Assembly: GCF_008761635.1 (NCBI RefSeq)
Contig: NZ_CP044344.1
Coordinates: forward strand, 1,178,001 to 1,242,000
Source of the DNA: Nocardioides cynanchi
Lineage (GTDB): Bacteria > Actinomycetota > Actinomycetes > Propionibacteriales > Nocardioidaceae
Direction of reading: 5' to 3'
DNA length: 64,000 bases
Under the pieces are notes generated by a model. It saw only the letters and a program-made list of their open reading frames with translations, was not told the origin of the DNA and did no database searches. This document shows, one piece after another, positions 17,987 to 30,205 of the stretch. The stretch's first letter is position 1. Each line of letters starts with the position of its first letter. Both the position numbers and the translations under genes were made by a program.

Positions 17987-19279
17987 TCAGGCCGCGCCGG
18001 GGCTGTCGGGCCTCGAGGCTGCCTGGCCGCCGGCGGCCCCCGCTGCTGGAACGGAGGCACGGTCGCCGAGGCGGGCCGTCATCACGGCGACGGGGTCCGC
18101 GAGAAGGGGCGCGAAGGCAGCCTCGGCGGCGCCGAGGAGGGGCCCGTCCGAGCCCAGGCCTCCGGCACAGACCGAGACGTTCTGGGCGAAGTCGACGCCG
18201 TCGCGCTCGTGCAGGACCTCCATCACCCCGGTACGCCGGGCCTCGAGCACCTGTCCGAGGGTGCCCCCGAGGACCACCACCTCGGGGTTGAACAGCCGGA
18301 CCAGGGCCCGCAGCCCGAAGCCCAGCCAGTACGCCGCGTCGTCGAGGGCGCGACCGGCGAGGGCATCGCCGTTCGCGGCGGCCTGGACGACCTCGTCGAC
18401 GGCCGCGAGGCCGCCACCGGTGAGTCGGCCGGCCGAGCTCAGCAGCCGGTTGGCGCCGATCTTGGTCTCCCAGCAGCCACGGGAGCCGCACCGGCAGAGG
18501 GCGCCCTGGCTGTCGACGATCAGGTGTCCCACCTCGCCGGCGTAGCCCTCGACCCCTCGCAGCGGCTGGCCACGGACCAGGAAGCCGCCACCGATCCCGA
18601 CGGTGCCGCCGACGTAGGCGACCTCCGAGGCGCCGACGGCCGCGCCGTACAGATGCTCGGCCAGGACGCCGAGGTCGGCGTCGTTGCCGACGACGACCGG
18701 GAGATCCATCTCGTCGCGGAACACGTCGGCGAACTGGACGTCGGTCCAGCCCAGGTTGGGGGCGAAGTGCACCAGGCCGTCCTCGGAGCGGACCAGGCCG
18801 GGGATCGAGACCCCGATGCCGAGCACCACTGTCTCGGGCGCGGCCCGCAGCACCTCGCGGCACATCTGGGCCGCGGAGTCCACGACGTGCTGCAGGTCGT
18901 GGGCACCGGGCTGGTGGAGCCGCTCACGACGGTGCCGCATCTCGCCGCCCAGGCCGACGACGCAGACCCCGATCCGGTCGACGTCCAGCATCAGTGCCAG
19001 CACCCCGACCTCGATCCGGGGCGAGACGACCAGCGACGGCCGGCCCGAGCGCCTGGCCGTGACCCGGTCCGTGGCGACGACCTGGTCGGGCCGCAGCTCC
19101 TCCACCAGCCCGTTCTCACTGAGCAGGGAGGTGAGGTCGCCGATCGTGCTCCGGTTCAGGCCCAGCTCACGGGTCAGCCGGGCCCGCGTGGTCGGGCCGT
19201 TGTGGTGCACCCACGTGAGCAGGGCGCTGGTGTTGACGCGCCGGAGCTCCTCATGGCTGATCCCGGTCTTGGCTGGCAT
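17987..19279 (-). CDS. xylR: ROK-family transcriptional repressor, XylR type
   Basis: The 430-residue protein has an N-terminal winged HTH (TRARLTRELGLNRSTIGDLTSLL, about 30-52) and a ROK sugar-kinase-like domain. That domain includes the nucleotide loop IGIGGGF-type segment, GYAGEVGHL and the zinc motif CRCGSRGCWE. ROK regulators of this form repress xylose genes and release DNA on binding sugar. It is the fourth gene of the xylFGH run (27-bp gap). The symbol is inferred from context; ROK regulators for other sugars look similar. Confidence 0.88.
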   Translation of the reverse strand: MPAKTGISHEELRRVNTSALLTWVHHNGPTTRARLTRELGLNRSTIGDLTSLLSENGLVEELRPDQVVATDRVTARRSGRPSLVVSPRIEVGVLALMLDVDRIGVCVVGLGGEMRHRRERLHQPGAHDLQHVVDSAAQMCREVLRAAPETVVLGIGVSIPGLVRSEDGLVHFAPNLGWTDVQFADVFRDEMDLPVVVGNDADLGVLAEHLYGAAVGASEVAYVGGTVGIGGGFLVRGQPLRGVEGYAGEVGHLIVDSQGALCRCGSRGCWETKIGANRLLSSAGRLTGGGLAAVDEVVQAAANGDALAGRALDDAAYWLGFGLRALVRLFNPEVVVLGGTLGQVLEARRTGVMEVLHERDGVDFAQNVSVCAGGLGSDGPLLGAAEAAFAPLLADPVAVMTARLGDRASVPAAGAAGGQAASRPDSPGAA

Positions 19280-19306
19280 CTCCGTGGCCTTCGCGCAGGG
19301 TGCCGG

Positions 19307-20557
19307 TCAGGCCCGCCCGGAGGCCGAGGCCCGGCGGCGGCTGATCGCGTCGACCGACGCGGCCAGCAGGAGCACGGCTCCGGTGATGATGTAGACCCGA
19401 CCCTGAGACTGGCCCTGCAAGGTCATGCCGTTGATGATCACCGCGATCACCGAGGCGCCGAGCAGCCCGTCGAGCGGGCGGCCCTTGCCCCCGAAGAGGC
19501 TGGTGCCGCCGATGACCGCAGCACCGACGCCGTACAGCAGGGTCTCGGCACCACCGGTCTGCGGGTTGACGGAGTTGGTGCGGCTCGCGAGCAGCACGCC
19601 GCCGACCGTGGCCAGGGTGGAGCAGAGCATGAAGCACGAGATCTTGACCCAGGCGACGCTGATGCCGGCACGTCGGGCGGCCTCGGCGTTGCCGCCGACG
19701 GCGTACACGTGGCGTCCCCAGGCCGTGCGGGTGAGCAGGAAGGTGAGGAACACCAGCAACGCCCCCACGATCGGCACCACGATCGGCACGCCCTTGAGCG
19801 AGGCCAGGAGCACGTTGCGGCTGCGCTCCTTGGACAGGTAAGCCGTGGCCGCCAGCAGGATCGCGGCGAAGATGACCGACTTGAACACCCAGACGACGAG
19901 CGGCGGGGTCGGAAGTCCGGCGCCGGCCCGGGACAGCTGCCGCCTGAGCGACAGGCCGGCGTACGCCGCGACCGTGAGGACGGCCAGAACCCAACCGAGC
20001 CAGAGCGGCATGTTGTTGTTCATGATCGCCAGGATCGCGTTGTTGCGATAGGCGATGGTGCCGCCGGCGCCGGTCTCGATCAGCAGCACCCCCTGGAGAG
20101 CCAGGAAGTAGGACAGGGTGACCACGAAGGACGGGATGCCGAGCTTGGCGACCAGGAGGCCGATGCTCAGGCCGATCGCCGTGCCGCAGAGCAGGGCGAT
20201 GATCAGAGCTGGCACCCACGGCCAGCCGTGGTTGGTCATCAGGATGCCGAGCACACCGGCCGTGACACCACCTGCATAGCCCGCCGACAGGTCGATCTCG
20301 CCGAGCAGCAGCACGAAGACCAGGCCCATCGCGAACACCGCGATCGCCGAGCCCTGGAGGATCAGGTTGGCGAAGTTGAACGCGTTCGTGAAGGTCTTTC
20401 CGGACAGGAAGGTGAAGACGATGACCAGGGCGACCAGCCCGGCGATGGCGGGCAGCGCGCCCACGTCGCCGCCACGGAGCCGGACGATGTAGTCGTCGAA
20501 CGTGCCCTGGAGGGACTGTCTCTGGGGCGTCTCCGCCGCGTTGGAGGTGTCGCTCAT
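19307..20557 (-). CDS. xylH: Xylose ABC transporter permease XylH
   Basis: The 416-residue integral membrane protein has about ten or more hydrophobic segments. It carries the BPD_transp_2 family motif GEIDLSAG and the loop AVGGNAEAARRAGI that contacts the ATPase. The length matches XylH rather than the shorter RbsC. The ATG at 20557 overlaps the ATPase stop (ATGA), so permease and ATPase are translationally coupled. Confidence 0.93.
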   Translation of the reverse strand: MSDTSNAAETPQRQSLQGTFDDYIVRLRGGDVGALPAIAGLVALVIVFTFLSGKTFTNAFNFANLILQGSAIAVFAMGLVFVLLLGEIDLSAGYAGGVTAGVLGILMTNHGWPWVPALIIALLCGTAIGLSIGLLVAKLGIPSFVVTLSYFLALQGVLLIETGAGGTIAYRNNAILAIMNNNMPLWLGWVLAVLTVAAYAGLSLRRQLSRAGAGLPTPPLVVWVFKSVIFAAILLAATAYLSKERSRNVLLASLKGVPIVVPIVGALLVFLTFLLTRTAWGRHVYAVGGNAEAARRAGISVAWVKISCFMLCSTLATVGGVLLASRTNSVNPQTGGAETLLYGVGAAVIGGTSLFGGKGRPLDGLLGASVIAVIINGMTLQGQSQGRVYIITGAVLLLAASVDAISRRRASASGRA

Positions 20558-21360
20558 GCCTCGGTCCCCTTCGCTTCGGACTCGTAGCCGGTTGCCCGAC
20601 CGGTGGTGATCAGCTCGACCACCTGGTTCTGCTTGACCTCCGAGGAGGAGACCTGCGCGACCATCTCGCCCAGGTAGAGCACCGCGATCTCGTCGGCGAC
20701 CTGGAAGACGTCGTTCAGGTTGTGACTGATCAGGAGGACGCCGAGACCGCGGTCGGCCAGTCGGCGGACCAGAGCGAGCACCTGCTCGGTCTGGGCCACG
20801 CCCAGCGCGGCGGTCGGCTCGTCGAGGATCACGACCTTGGAGTTCCAGAGGACGGCGCGGGCGATGGCGACGGTCTGGCGCTGGCCACCGGAGAGCGACG
20901 CGACGGGGGTCCGGACCGACTGGAGGGTGCGCACGGACAGTCCGTCCAGGGTGGTCCGCGCCCGCTGCTCCATCGTGCCCTCGTCGAGGAGCTTGGCCTT
21001 GAGGATCTCGCGGCCGAGGAACATGTTGTGGACCACGTCGAGGTTGTCGCACAGCGCGAGATCCTGGTAGACGATCTCGATCCCGAGGCCGTTGGCGTCC
21101 CGGGGGCTGTGCACGTGCACCGGCTTGCCCTCGAAGGAGAACTCCCCCTCGTCGAAGGCGTGGATGCCGGCGATGCCCTTGATCAGTGTGCTCTTGCCGG
21201 CGCCGTTGTCGCCGACGAGGGCAGTGACCTTGCCGGGGAAGACGTCGAGGTCCACCCCGCGGAGCACGTGGACGGCTCCGAAGCTCTTCTCGATGCCGCG
21301 CAGGCTCAACAGCGGAGATCCGGTGTCGGCAGCGGGGCGCTCGGTGTCGGTGACAGTCAT
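20554..21360 (-). CDS. xylG: Sugar ABC transporter ATP-binding protein, single-domain XylG
   Basis: At 268 residues this has one ABC module: Walker A VGDNGAGKST (about 50), signature LSGGQRQTVAIARA and Walker B VVILDEPTAALG. Classical XylG/RbsA/MglA ATPases carry two fused modules of about 500 residues, so the half-size form must dimerise. The ATG at 21360 comes after a stem-loop that separates it from xylF. Confidence 0.92.
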   Translation of the reverse strand: MTVTDTERPAADTGSPLLSLRGIEKSFGAVHVLRGVDLDVFPGKVTALVGDNGAGKSTLIKGIAGIHAFDEGEFSFEGKPVHVHSPRDANGLGIEIVYQDLALCDNLDVVHNMFLGREILKAKLLDEGTMEQRARTTLDGLSVRTLQSVRTPVASLSGGQRQTVAIARAVLWNSKVVILDEPTAALGVAQTEQVLALVRRLADRGLGVLLISHNLNDVFQVADEIAVLYLGEMVAQVSSSEVKQNQVVELITTGRATGYESEAKGTEA

Positions 21361-21410
21361 GCGGGCGGGACCTCCCGGAGCAGGGGAACGAGGCGGTGGG
21401 ACAGCAGGAC

Positions 21411-21440
21411 GAGGGTGCCGGCCCGTAGGCCGGCACCCTC
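21411..21440 (-). terminator. Perfect 13-bp stem-loop between xylF and xylG
   Basis: GAGGGTGCCGGCC and GGCCGGCACCCTC pair without mismatch around a CGTA loop, 10 nt after the xylF stop and 51 nt before xylG. Intercistronic hairpins after a binding-protein gene usually stabilise its mRNA or partly terminate transcription, giving more binding protein than transporter. Confidence 0.7.
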
Positions 21441-21449
21441 GTCACGGGG

Positions 21450-22568
21450 TCAGCTGATGCCGGCCTGCGTGCAGAGCTTGGCGTACGGTCCGGTGCAGAC
21501 GTCGGACGCCTTCTGGAACCCGTCGTCGATGACCTTCTTCACGTTGTTCTTGAAGATGGCCTCCGGCGTCGCCAGCGCCGACTTCACGGGCTGGTTGGTG
21601 GTCGGGTCCGTGACCGAACCGGTCGCCAGGGCGTCCGCACCGGCGGTGTCGCCCTTGATCAGGTCGATCGCCAGCTTCGAGGCGAGGCCCGCCTCGAGGT
21701 CGGTGTTCTTGTAGACGGTCATGCACTGGTTGCCGGCAAGGATCTGCTGCAGACCGCCGACGCTGGCGTCCTGACCCGTGATCGGGACCTTGCCCGCGAG
21801 CCCGTTGGCCTTCAGCCGGGCGATGATGCCGCCGGCCATGGTGTCGTTGGCGGAGACGATGCCGTCGATGTTGCCGTTGTTCTTGGTGTACAGACCGTCG
21901 AACGCGTTGGCCGCCTTGTTGGCGTCCCACTCACCGCTGACGTCACCGACCAGCTTGTAGTCGCCCGAGTCGAGCTTGGGCTTGAGCGCCTTGGCGTAGC
22001 CCTCCTTGAACAGGGAGGCGTTGTTGTCGGTCTCGGCGCCGTTGATGTAGATGATGTTGGCGGTGTTCTTGCCCTCGGCCGTCAGGCACTTCTGGAGGCC
22101 CTCACCCATCAGCTGGCCGACCACGACGTTGTCGAAGGACACGTAGTACGACGCCCCACCGCCCGGCGTGAGCCGGTCGTAGTCGATGCTGGTGATGCCG
22201 GCAGCGGTCGCCTTCTTGAGGCAGGCCGAGCCCGACTCCGGGTCGAGGTTGACGATCATCAGGACCTTGACGCCCTCGTTGATCATCGAGTCGCAGATGG
22301 TGCCGAACTTCGCGGTGTCACCACCGGCGTTCTGGATGTCCGAGCCCACTCCGGCGGCCTTGAAGGCGGCGGTGAGGCTGGGACGGTCGTTGTTCTCCCA
22401 GCGAGGCGAGGTGGTCGCGTCCGGAAGAATCACGCCTACCGTCCCTGCCGAGGTGCCGCTCGAACCCGGCGCGCCGGCGGTGCTGCTGTTGCTGCTGCCG
22501 CAGGCGGTGAGCGCAAGCGTTGCCACTGCCCCCACGGCCGCCAGACTTGCCCACTTCGATGTTGCCAT
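21450..22568 (-). CDS. xylF: D-xylose-binding lipoprotein XylF
   Basis: This 372-residue solute-binding protein has a lipobox (LALTAC) and a serine-rich linker. The XylF-like binding fold follows: [34 protein letters not shown] and SANDTMAGG, with ITGQDAS near the end. Anchored outside the membrane, it delivers xylose to XylGH. The start ATG follows AGGGACAG. It is the first gene leftward from the divergent regulatory region shared with xylA. Confidence 0.93.
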   Translation of the reverse strand: MATSKWASLAAVGAVATLALTACGSSNSSTAGAPGSSGTSAGTVGVILPDATTSPRWENNDRPSLTAAFKAAGVGSDIQNAGGDTAKFGTICDSMINEGVKVLMIVNLDPESGSACLKKATAAGITSIDYDRLTPGGGASYYVSFDNVVVGQLMGEGLQKCLTAEGKNTANIIYINGAETDNNASLFKEGYAKALKPKLDSGDYKLVGDVSGEWDANKAANAFDGLYTKNNGNIDGIVSANDTMAGGIIARLKANGLAGKVPITGQDASVGGLQQILAGNQCMTVYKNTDLEAGLASKLAIDLIKGDTAGADALATGSVTDPTTNQPVKSALATPEAIFKNNVKKVIDDGFQKASDVCTGPYAKLCTQAGIS

Positions 22569-22642
22569 CGACTGTCCCTACTTTCTTGCTCGGACGTGCT
22601 CCTGGCGCAGTCACACCTGCCGTGACCACCCTCACGCCGTAT

Positions 22643-22657
22643 GTTGTGGACCACAAC
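22643..22657. promoter_or_regulatory. Inverted repeat, candidate XylR operator (xylF side)
   Basis: GTTGTGGACCACAAC is a 15-bp perfect palindrome apart from its central base, 75 bp upstream of the xylF start. Its position in the divergent xylF-xylA promoter region and symmetry suit a dimeric repressor such as the ROK protein encoded nearby. Assignment to XylR is inference. Confidence 0.6.
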
Positions 22658-22715
22658 TTAACCGGCTACGTTGGGCCTGCCAACCCCCTGGAACGGCAAG
22701 TTTGTTGGATCAATC

Positions 22716-22737
22716 ACCGAATTGGTCACAATTCGGT
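22716..22737. promoter_or_regulatory. Second inverted repeat overlapping the xylA promoter
   Basis: Arms ACCGAATT (22716-22723) and AATTCGGT (22730-22737) flank GGTCAC. The right arm overlaps a plausible -10 (CACAAT, 22727-22732), with TTGTTG at 22702 as a possible -35. It differs in sequence from the xylF-side palindrome, so a second regulator, possibly carbon-catabolite control, is possible. Confidence 0.5.
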
Positions 22738-22779
22738 CACGACAGAGGCTTCCGGGCCCATCGGAACGAGAGGTGCGTC

Positions 22780-23940
22780 ATGACGGAGCTGTCCCCGACC
22801 CCCACCGACAAGTTCTCCTTCGGTCTGTGGACCGTGGGCTGGCAGGGGGTCGACGTCTTCGGGGGTGCGATCCGGCCACCGATGGACCCGGCGTACGCCG
22901 TCCACCGCCTGGCCGAGCTGGGGGCCTACGGGATCAGCTTCCACGACAACGACGTCTTCGCCTTCGACGCCGACGCCGCCGAGAAGAAGACCGCGATCGA
23001 CTCCCTGCGGCGGGCCCTGGACGAGACCGGCCTCGGCGTACCGATGGTCACCACCAACCTGTTCTCCCACCCGGTCTTCCGCGACGGCGGGTTCACCAAC
23101 AACGACCGCGACGTCCGGCGCTTCGCCCTCCGCAAGGCCGCCGACAACATCGACCTGGCGGTCTCCCTCGGCGCCAAGGTGTTCGTGGCCTGGGGCGGGC
23201 GCGAGGGAGCCGAGTCCGGCGCTAGCAAGGACATCCGGGCCGCGCTCGACCGCTACGCCGAGGCCTTCAACATCCTGGGCCAGTACGTCCTGGACCAGGG
23301 CTACGACCTCCGCTTCGCCATCGAGCCCAAACCCAACGAGCCACGCGGTGACATCCTCCTCCCCACGGTGGGCAGCGCCCTGGCGTTCATCGCGGAGCTG
23401 GACCACCCCGAGCTGGTCGGGGTCAACCCGGAGGTCGGGCACGAGGAGATGGCGGGCCTCAACTTCGCGCACAGCCTCGCCCAGGCCCTCTGGCACGGCA
23501 AGCTCTACCACGTCGACCTGAACGGTCAGAACGGTCCCCGCTTCGACCAGGACCTGCGGTTCGGCGCCGGCAACGTGCGCGGCGCCTTCTGGACCGTCGA
23601 CATCCTGGAGACGGGCGGCTACCAGGGCCCCCGCCACTTCGACTTCAAGCCTCCCCGGACCGAGGACGAGTCCGGGGTCTGGGCCTCGGCCTCGGCCTGC
23701 ATCCGCAACTACCTCATCCTGCGTGAGAAGTCGCGAGCCTTCCGGGCAGACCCGGAGGTGCAGCAGGCCCTGGCCGCGGCCCGTGTCGACCAGCTGTCGG
23801 TCGCCACCCTGGCCCAAGGCGAGTCCCTGGCCGACCTCCGCGCCGAGTCGTTCGACCCGGACGAGGCCGCCGCTCGCGGCATGGCCTTCGAGGCCCTCGA
23901 CCAGCTCGCGCTGGAGCACCTGTACGGCGTGCGGGGCTGA
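22780..23940 (+). CDS. xylA: Xylose isomerase
   Basis: XylA (386 residues) converts D-xylose to D-xylulose. All hallmark residues of the actinobacterial class I enzyme are present. These are the catalytic His/Asp in SFHDNDV, the metal ligands in [28 protein letters not shown] and [16 protein letters not shown], and the last metal Asp in [11 protein letters not shown]. It diverges from xylF, and xylB begins 2 bp after its stop. The ATG at 22780 is preceded by GAGAGG. Confidence 0.97.
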   Translation: MTELSPTPTDKFSFGLWTVGWQGVDVFGGAIRPPMDPAYAVHRLAELGAYGISFHDNDVFAFDADAAEKKTAIDSLRRALDETGLGVPMVTTNLFSHPVFRDGGFTNNDRDVRRFALRKAADNIDLAVSLGAKVFVAWGGREGAESGASKDIRAALDRYAEAFNILGQYVLDQGYDLRFAIEPKPNEPRGDILLPTVGSALAFIAELDHPELVGVNPEVGHEEMAGLNFAHSLAQALWHGKLYHVDLNGQNGPRFDQDLRFGAGNVRGAFWTVDILETGGYQGPRHFDFKPPRTEDESGVWASASACIRNYLILREKSRAFRADPEVQQALAAARVDQLSVATLAQGESLADLRAESFDPDEAAARGMAFEALDQLALEHLYGVRG

Positions 23941-23942
23941 GC

Positions 23943-25349
23943 GTGGCCTTGGTCGCGGGGATCGACTCCTCGACCCAGTCCTGCAAGGTGCTCGTTGTCG
24001 ACGCCGACACGGGCGCGGTGGTCCGCCGCGGCCGGGCCGGTCATCCCGACGGCACGGAAGTCGACCCCCGGCACTGGTGGGAGGCCCTGCAGTCTGCCGT
24101 CCACGACGCCGGCGGCCTCGACGACGTGGCCGCGGTCTCGGTGGGTGGTCAGCAGCACGGCATGGTGGCCCTCGACGACGCGCGGGCGGTGGTCCGCCCG
24201 GCCCTGCTCTGGAACGACACGCGCTCGGCCGCTGCTGCGGCCGACCTCACCGACGAGCTCGGCGGCCCCCAGGTGTGGGCCGACGAGGTCGGGCTCGTGC
24301 CGGTCGCGTCGTTCACGATCACCAAGCTGCGCTGGCTCGCCCAGCACGAGCCCGAGGCCGCGGCCCGCACCAGCGCGGTCTGCCTGCCGCACGACTGGCT
24401 CACCTGGCTGCTGGCCGGACGCCCCGACGACCTGGTGACCGACCGCAGCGACGCCAGCGGCACCGGCTACTGGTCGGCCTCGACCGGCACCTACCGGCCC
24501 GACCTCCTCGAGCGCGCGCTCGGCCATCCGGCCGCCACGCCGCGGGTGGCGGCTCCCGACGAGGTGGTCGGGCACGGTGCCAGCGGCGGTTGGGTCCTGG
24601 CTCCCGGCTGCGGCGACAACGCCGGTGCCGCTCTCGGGCTCGGGGCAGCCCCCGGCGACGCGGTCGTGTCGCTGGGCACCTCGGGCGTGGTCTCCGCCGT
24701 GTCGCTGGTCCCGGCGGCCGACGCCAGCGGTGCCGTGGCGGGCTTCGCCGACGCCACCGGCCGCTACCTCCCGCTGGTCGCGACGCTGAACGCGGCCCAG
24801 GTGCTCGACGCCTCCGCCGGGCTCCTCGGCGTCGACCACGCCGGGCTCAGCGACCTGGCCCGTTCCGCGCCGTCCGGCGCCGGCGGGCTGGTGCTGGTCC
24901 CTTACTTCCAGGGCGAGCGCACGCCCAACCGCCCCGACGCCACCGGCTCGCTGCTCGGCCTGACCCTCGCCGGCACCACCGCGGCGAACCTCGCCCGGGC
25001 CGCGGTCGAGGGGCTGTGGTGCGGCCTCGCCGACGCGCTCGACGCGCTGCGCGACCAGGGTGCCGAGGTCCGGCGCGTGCTCCTCGTCGGCGGCGCGGCG
25101 GCCTCGCCCGCCGTACGCGAGATCGGGGCCGAGGTCCTCGGGCTGCCGATCGACGTCCCACCGGCCGAGGAGTACGTCGCCCTCGGGGCAGCCCGTCAGG
25201 CCGCCTGGGTGCTGGACGCGGCGGCCGGTGCCCCGGACTGGGCCGGCAGCGCCGACGGCTGGTCGCGGCACGAGCCGCTCACGGCTGGGGGCCCGGCCGT
25301 CCGGGCCCGCTACGCCGAGGCCCGCGACCTCACCCTGACCCGCGCGTAG
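23943..25349 (+). CDS. xylB: Xylulokinase
   Basis: The 468-residue FGGY-family kinase phosphorylates D-xylulose, feeding the pentose phosphate pathway. Features include the N-terminal phosphate-binding [15 protein letters not shown], the sugar site [10 protein letters not shown], the catalytic-base region CLPHDWLTW and the adenosine-binding [11 protein letters not shown]...SLGTSG and LLVGGAA motifs. The GTG start lies 2 bp after xylA, so the two are certainly one unit. Confidence 0.96.
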   Translation: MALVAGIDSSTQSCKVLVVDADTGAVVRRGRAGHPDGTEVDPRHWWEALQSAVHDAGGLDDVAAVSVGGQQHGMVALDDARAVVRPALLWNDTRSAAAAADLTDELGGPQVWADEVGLVPVASFTITKLRWLAQHEPEAAARTSAVCLPHDWLTWLLAGRPDDLVTDRSDASGTGYWSASTGTYRPDLLERALGHPAATPRVAAPDEVVGHGASGGWVLAPGCGDNAGAALGLGAAPGDAVVSLGTSGVVSAVSLVPAADASGAVAGFADATGRYLPLVATLNAAQVLDASAGLLGVDHAGLSDLARSAPSGAGGLVLVPYFQGERTPNRPDATGSLLGLTLAGTTAANLARAAVEGLWCGLADALDALRDQGAEVRRVLLVGGAAASPAVREIGAEVLGLPIDVPPAEEYVALGAARQAAWVLDAAAGAPDWAGSADGWSRHEPLTAGGPAVRARYAEARDLTLTRA

Positions 25350-25359
25350 GCGTCCTCCC

Positions 25360-25959
25360 TCACTCAGCCTCGGCCGGCGCCGGCGGCCAGCTCACGCACC
25401 GCCAGTGCTGGTCGTCGACGGTGAGCTCGACGACGGCGCAGTTCGCGAGCCGGGCCGGCGGGTCGGCCGGCTCCTGGGTCAGGATCAGCGGCAGGGCCAG
25501 TCTCATCAGGCCACCGTGGCTGACGGCCAGGACCGTCTGGCCACGGTGCCGGTCGGCGATCTCGTGGAGCACGTGGTGCATCCGGAGCCGCAACTGGGCC
25601 CCGGTCTCGCCGCCGGGCAGCCGTCGCTCCAGGTCACCGGACAGCCAGGCGGCATAGGTCTCGGCGAACGGGTCGTCGGCACGGGAGCCGCTGAAGGATC
25701 CGACCGAGAACTCCCGGAGCGCCTCGCGGGTCGTGACCGCGACCCCGAGGGCGGCCGCTGCGATCTCCGCGGTCTGGACCGCACGCGCGTAGGTGCTCGT
25801 CCAGACGTGGGCCACGTCGCGGCCGGCGAGCCGGTGGCCCAGGTCATGTGCCTGCGCGCGTCCGGTGTCGGTCAGGGAGCCGCCCTCGTCGGCCCAGTGG
25901 TGGCTCTCGTACTCGGCGTCCGCATGACGCGCGACCAGGATCGTCGCCGCTGCCGTCAC
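25360..25959 (-). CDS. Histidine phosphatase (phosphoglycerate mutase-like) family protein
   Basis: The 199-residue protein has the RHG-type motif as LVARHADAEY (catalytic His near residue 11), TSTYARAVQTA and the second histidine in VSHGGLMRL. A-D replaces the usual G-E after RH, so the RHG motif is non-canonical (RHA). It probably dephosphorylates a small metabolite. The GTG start overlaps the stop of the upstream VOC gene (GTGA). It converges on xylB with a 10-bp gap. Confidence 0.85.
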   Translation of the reverse strand: MTAAATILVARHADAEYESHHWADEGGSLTDTGRAQAHDLGHRLAGRDVAHVWTSTYARAVQTAEIAAAALGVAVTTREALREFSVGSFSGSRADDPFAETYAAWLSGDLERRLPGGETGAQLRLRMHHVLHEIADRHRGQTVLAVSHGGLMRLALPLILTQEPADPPARLANCAVVELTVDDQHWRCVSWPPAPAEAE

Positions 25960-26351
25960 TCCGCGGCGGCCTCGGCCGTCGGACGGTACGGCGTCAGGAC
26001 GCAGAACTCGTTGCCCTCGGGGTCGGCCAGCACCGCCCACCCGCGATCGCCGTCGCGGAGGTCGTCGACCAGCGTCGCGCCCAGGCCCAGCACCCGGTCG
26101 ATCTCCTCGTCGCGGCTGCGATCGGTGGGCCGCAGGCACAGGTGCATGCGGTTCTTCACCGACTTGGGCTCGGGCACCTTGAGGAACAGGAGGTAGCGGT
26201 CGTCGGGTCCGGTCAGCCCGCACTCCTCGTCCTCGGGCTTCATCTCCCAGGTCTCGTCGACCGTGAAGTCCTCGAGGACCTGCGCCCACCACATGGTCTG
26301 GGCGTAGGGATCGGCGGCGTCGATGCAGAAGTTGGATGCGCGAGAAGCCAT
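25956..26351 (-). CDS. VOC family protein
   Basis: This 131-residue glyoxalase-fold protein contains an N-terminal YAQTMWWAQVL helix, the mid-domain RMHLCLRPTD strand and the closing VLADPEGNEFCVL. The function is unknown; the family includes small-molecule-binding and resistance proteins. The ATG at 26351 is preceded at 6 nt by TAGGCT, so the transcript is probably leaderless, and it is translationally coupled to the phosphatase downstream. Confidence 0.8.
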   Translation of the reverse strand: MASRASNFCIDAADPYAQTMWWAQVLEDFTVDETWEMKPEDEECGLTGPDDRYLLFLKVPEPKSVKNRMHLCLRPTDRSRDEEIDRVLGLGATLVDDLRDGDRGWAVLADPEGNEFCVLTPYRPTAEAAAE

Positions 26352-26357
26352 GGCGCG

Positions 26358-26363
26358 AGCCTA
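26358..26363 (-). promoter_or_regulatory. Putative leaderless -10 element for the VOC/phosphatase pair
   Basis: Minus strand TAGGCT, six bases before the ATG at 26351. Confidence 0.5.
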
Positions 26364-26456
26364 GACCGCGGCCCTCCCCGCGGGCCCCGGGTTTTCCGCC
26401 CGCGACACCGACGTCGTACGCCGTGGGCCGGCGAGGGGGTGCGGCAGACTGACCGC

Positions 26457-27191
26457 ATGAGCCTGCTCGACTCCTGGACCCGCGACCTGCACGAGGCGGA
26501 GGACGGCACCATTCGGCCGACCTACCGGAAGGGCACCGGGCCCGGTGTGATCGTGATCCACGAGCTGCCGGGCCTGACCCCCGCCGTGATCGACTTCGCG
26601 GACGAGGTCGTCGAGGCCGGCTTCACGGTCGTCCTGCCGCACTTCTTCGGTCACCCCGAGGCGCGGAGCAACCCCGGCACCCTGACCGGCGCCCTCGTCC
26701 AGGTCTGCACCTCCTCGGAGTTCACCAAGCTGGCCACGGGGGTCACGGCTCCCCTGGCGGACTGGCTGCGCAGCCTGGCCCGGACCCTGCACGCGGAGCT
26801 CGGCGGCCCCGGCGTCGGGGCGCTCGGGATGTGCTTCACCGGAGGCTTCGCCCTCGCCACGATGGTCGACGAGTCCGTCGCGGCGGCCGTCGTGGCCCAA
26901 CCCTCGGTGCCGTTCGCGATCGGCAAGAAGCGCGCCGCCGACCTCAACCTCTCCCCCGCCGACACCGACGCCGTGGTGGCCCGGGCCGCGGCCGGCTGCC
27001 AGGTGCTCGGACTGCGCTACCGCAAGGACCGTGCCACCGGGACGCGTTTCGACACCCTCCGCGAGCTGCTCGGTGACAACTTCGTCGGGGTCGAGTTCGA
27101 GGGCAAGGGCCACGCCACGCTGACCGAGCACCGGCAGCAGGAGGCGGTCGACCGGGTGCTCGAGTTCTTCGAGGAGAAGCTCAAGGGCTGA
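26457..27191 (+). CDS. Dienelactone hydrolase family protein
   Basis: The 244-residue alpha/beta hydrolase has the cysteine nucleophile elbow GMCFTGG that marks the dienelactone hydrolase family, the oxyanion-region IHELPGL and a C-terminal histidine in GKGHATLTEH. Dienelactone hydrolases act in chlorocatechol degradation, but stand-alone members have broad ester substrates. A CAGACT hexamer precedes the ATG by 6 nt. Confidence 0.87.
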   Translation: MSLLDSWTRDLHEAEDGTIRPTYRKGTGPGVIVIHELPGLTPAVIDFADEVVEAGFTVVLPHFFGHPEARSNPGTLTGALVQVCTSSEFTKLATGVTAPLADWLRSLARTLHAELGGPGVGALGMCFTGGFALATMVDESVAAAVVAQPSVPFAIGKKRAADLNLSPADTDAVVARAAAGCQVLGLRYRKDRATGTRFDTLRELLGDNFVGVEFEGKGHATLTEHRQQEAVDRVLEFFEEKLKG

Positions 27192-27233
27192 AGGGCCCGC
27201 ACGGTCGCCGGCCACGCGAACTAGCATCGACGG

Positions 27234-30194
<2,961 letters not shown>

Positions 30195-30205
<11 letters not shown>

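Noticed and set aside
14653-18291. A 1212-codon plus-strand open frame through the M36 and binding-protein region
   Set aside because: It runs in the wrong frame of the M36 gene, then antisense to two clear genes; composition is that of a high-GC shadow.
25360-25959. Histidine phosphatase as phosphoglycerate mutase of glycolysis
   Set aside because: It is short, has RHA instead of RHG, and sits with a VOC gene; the glycolytic role is not supported.
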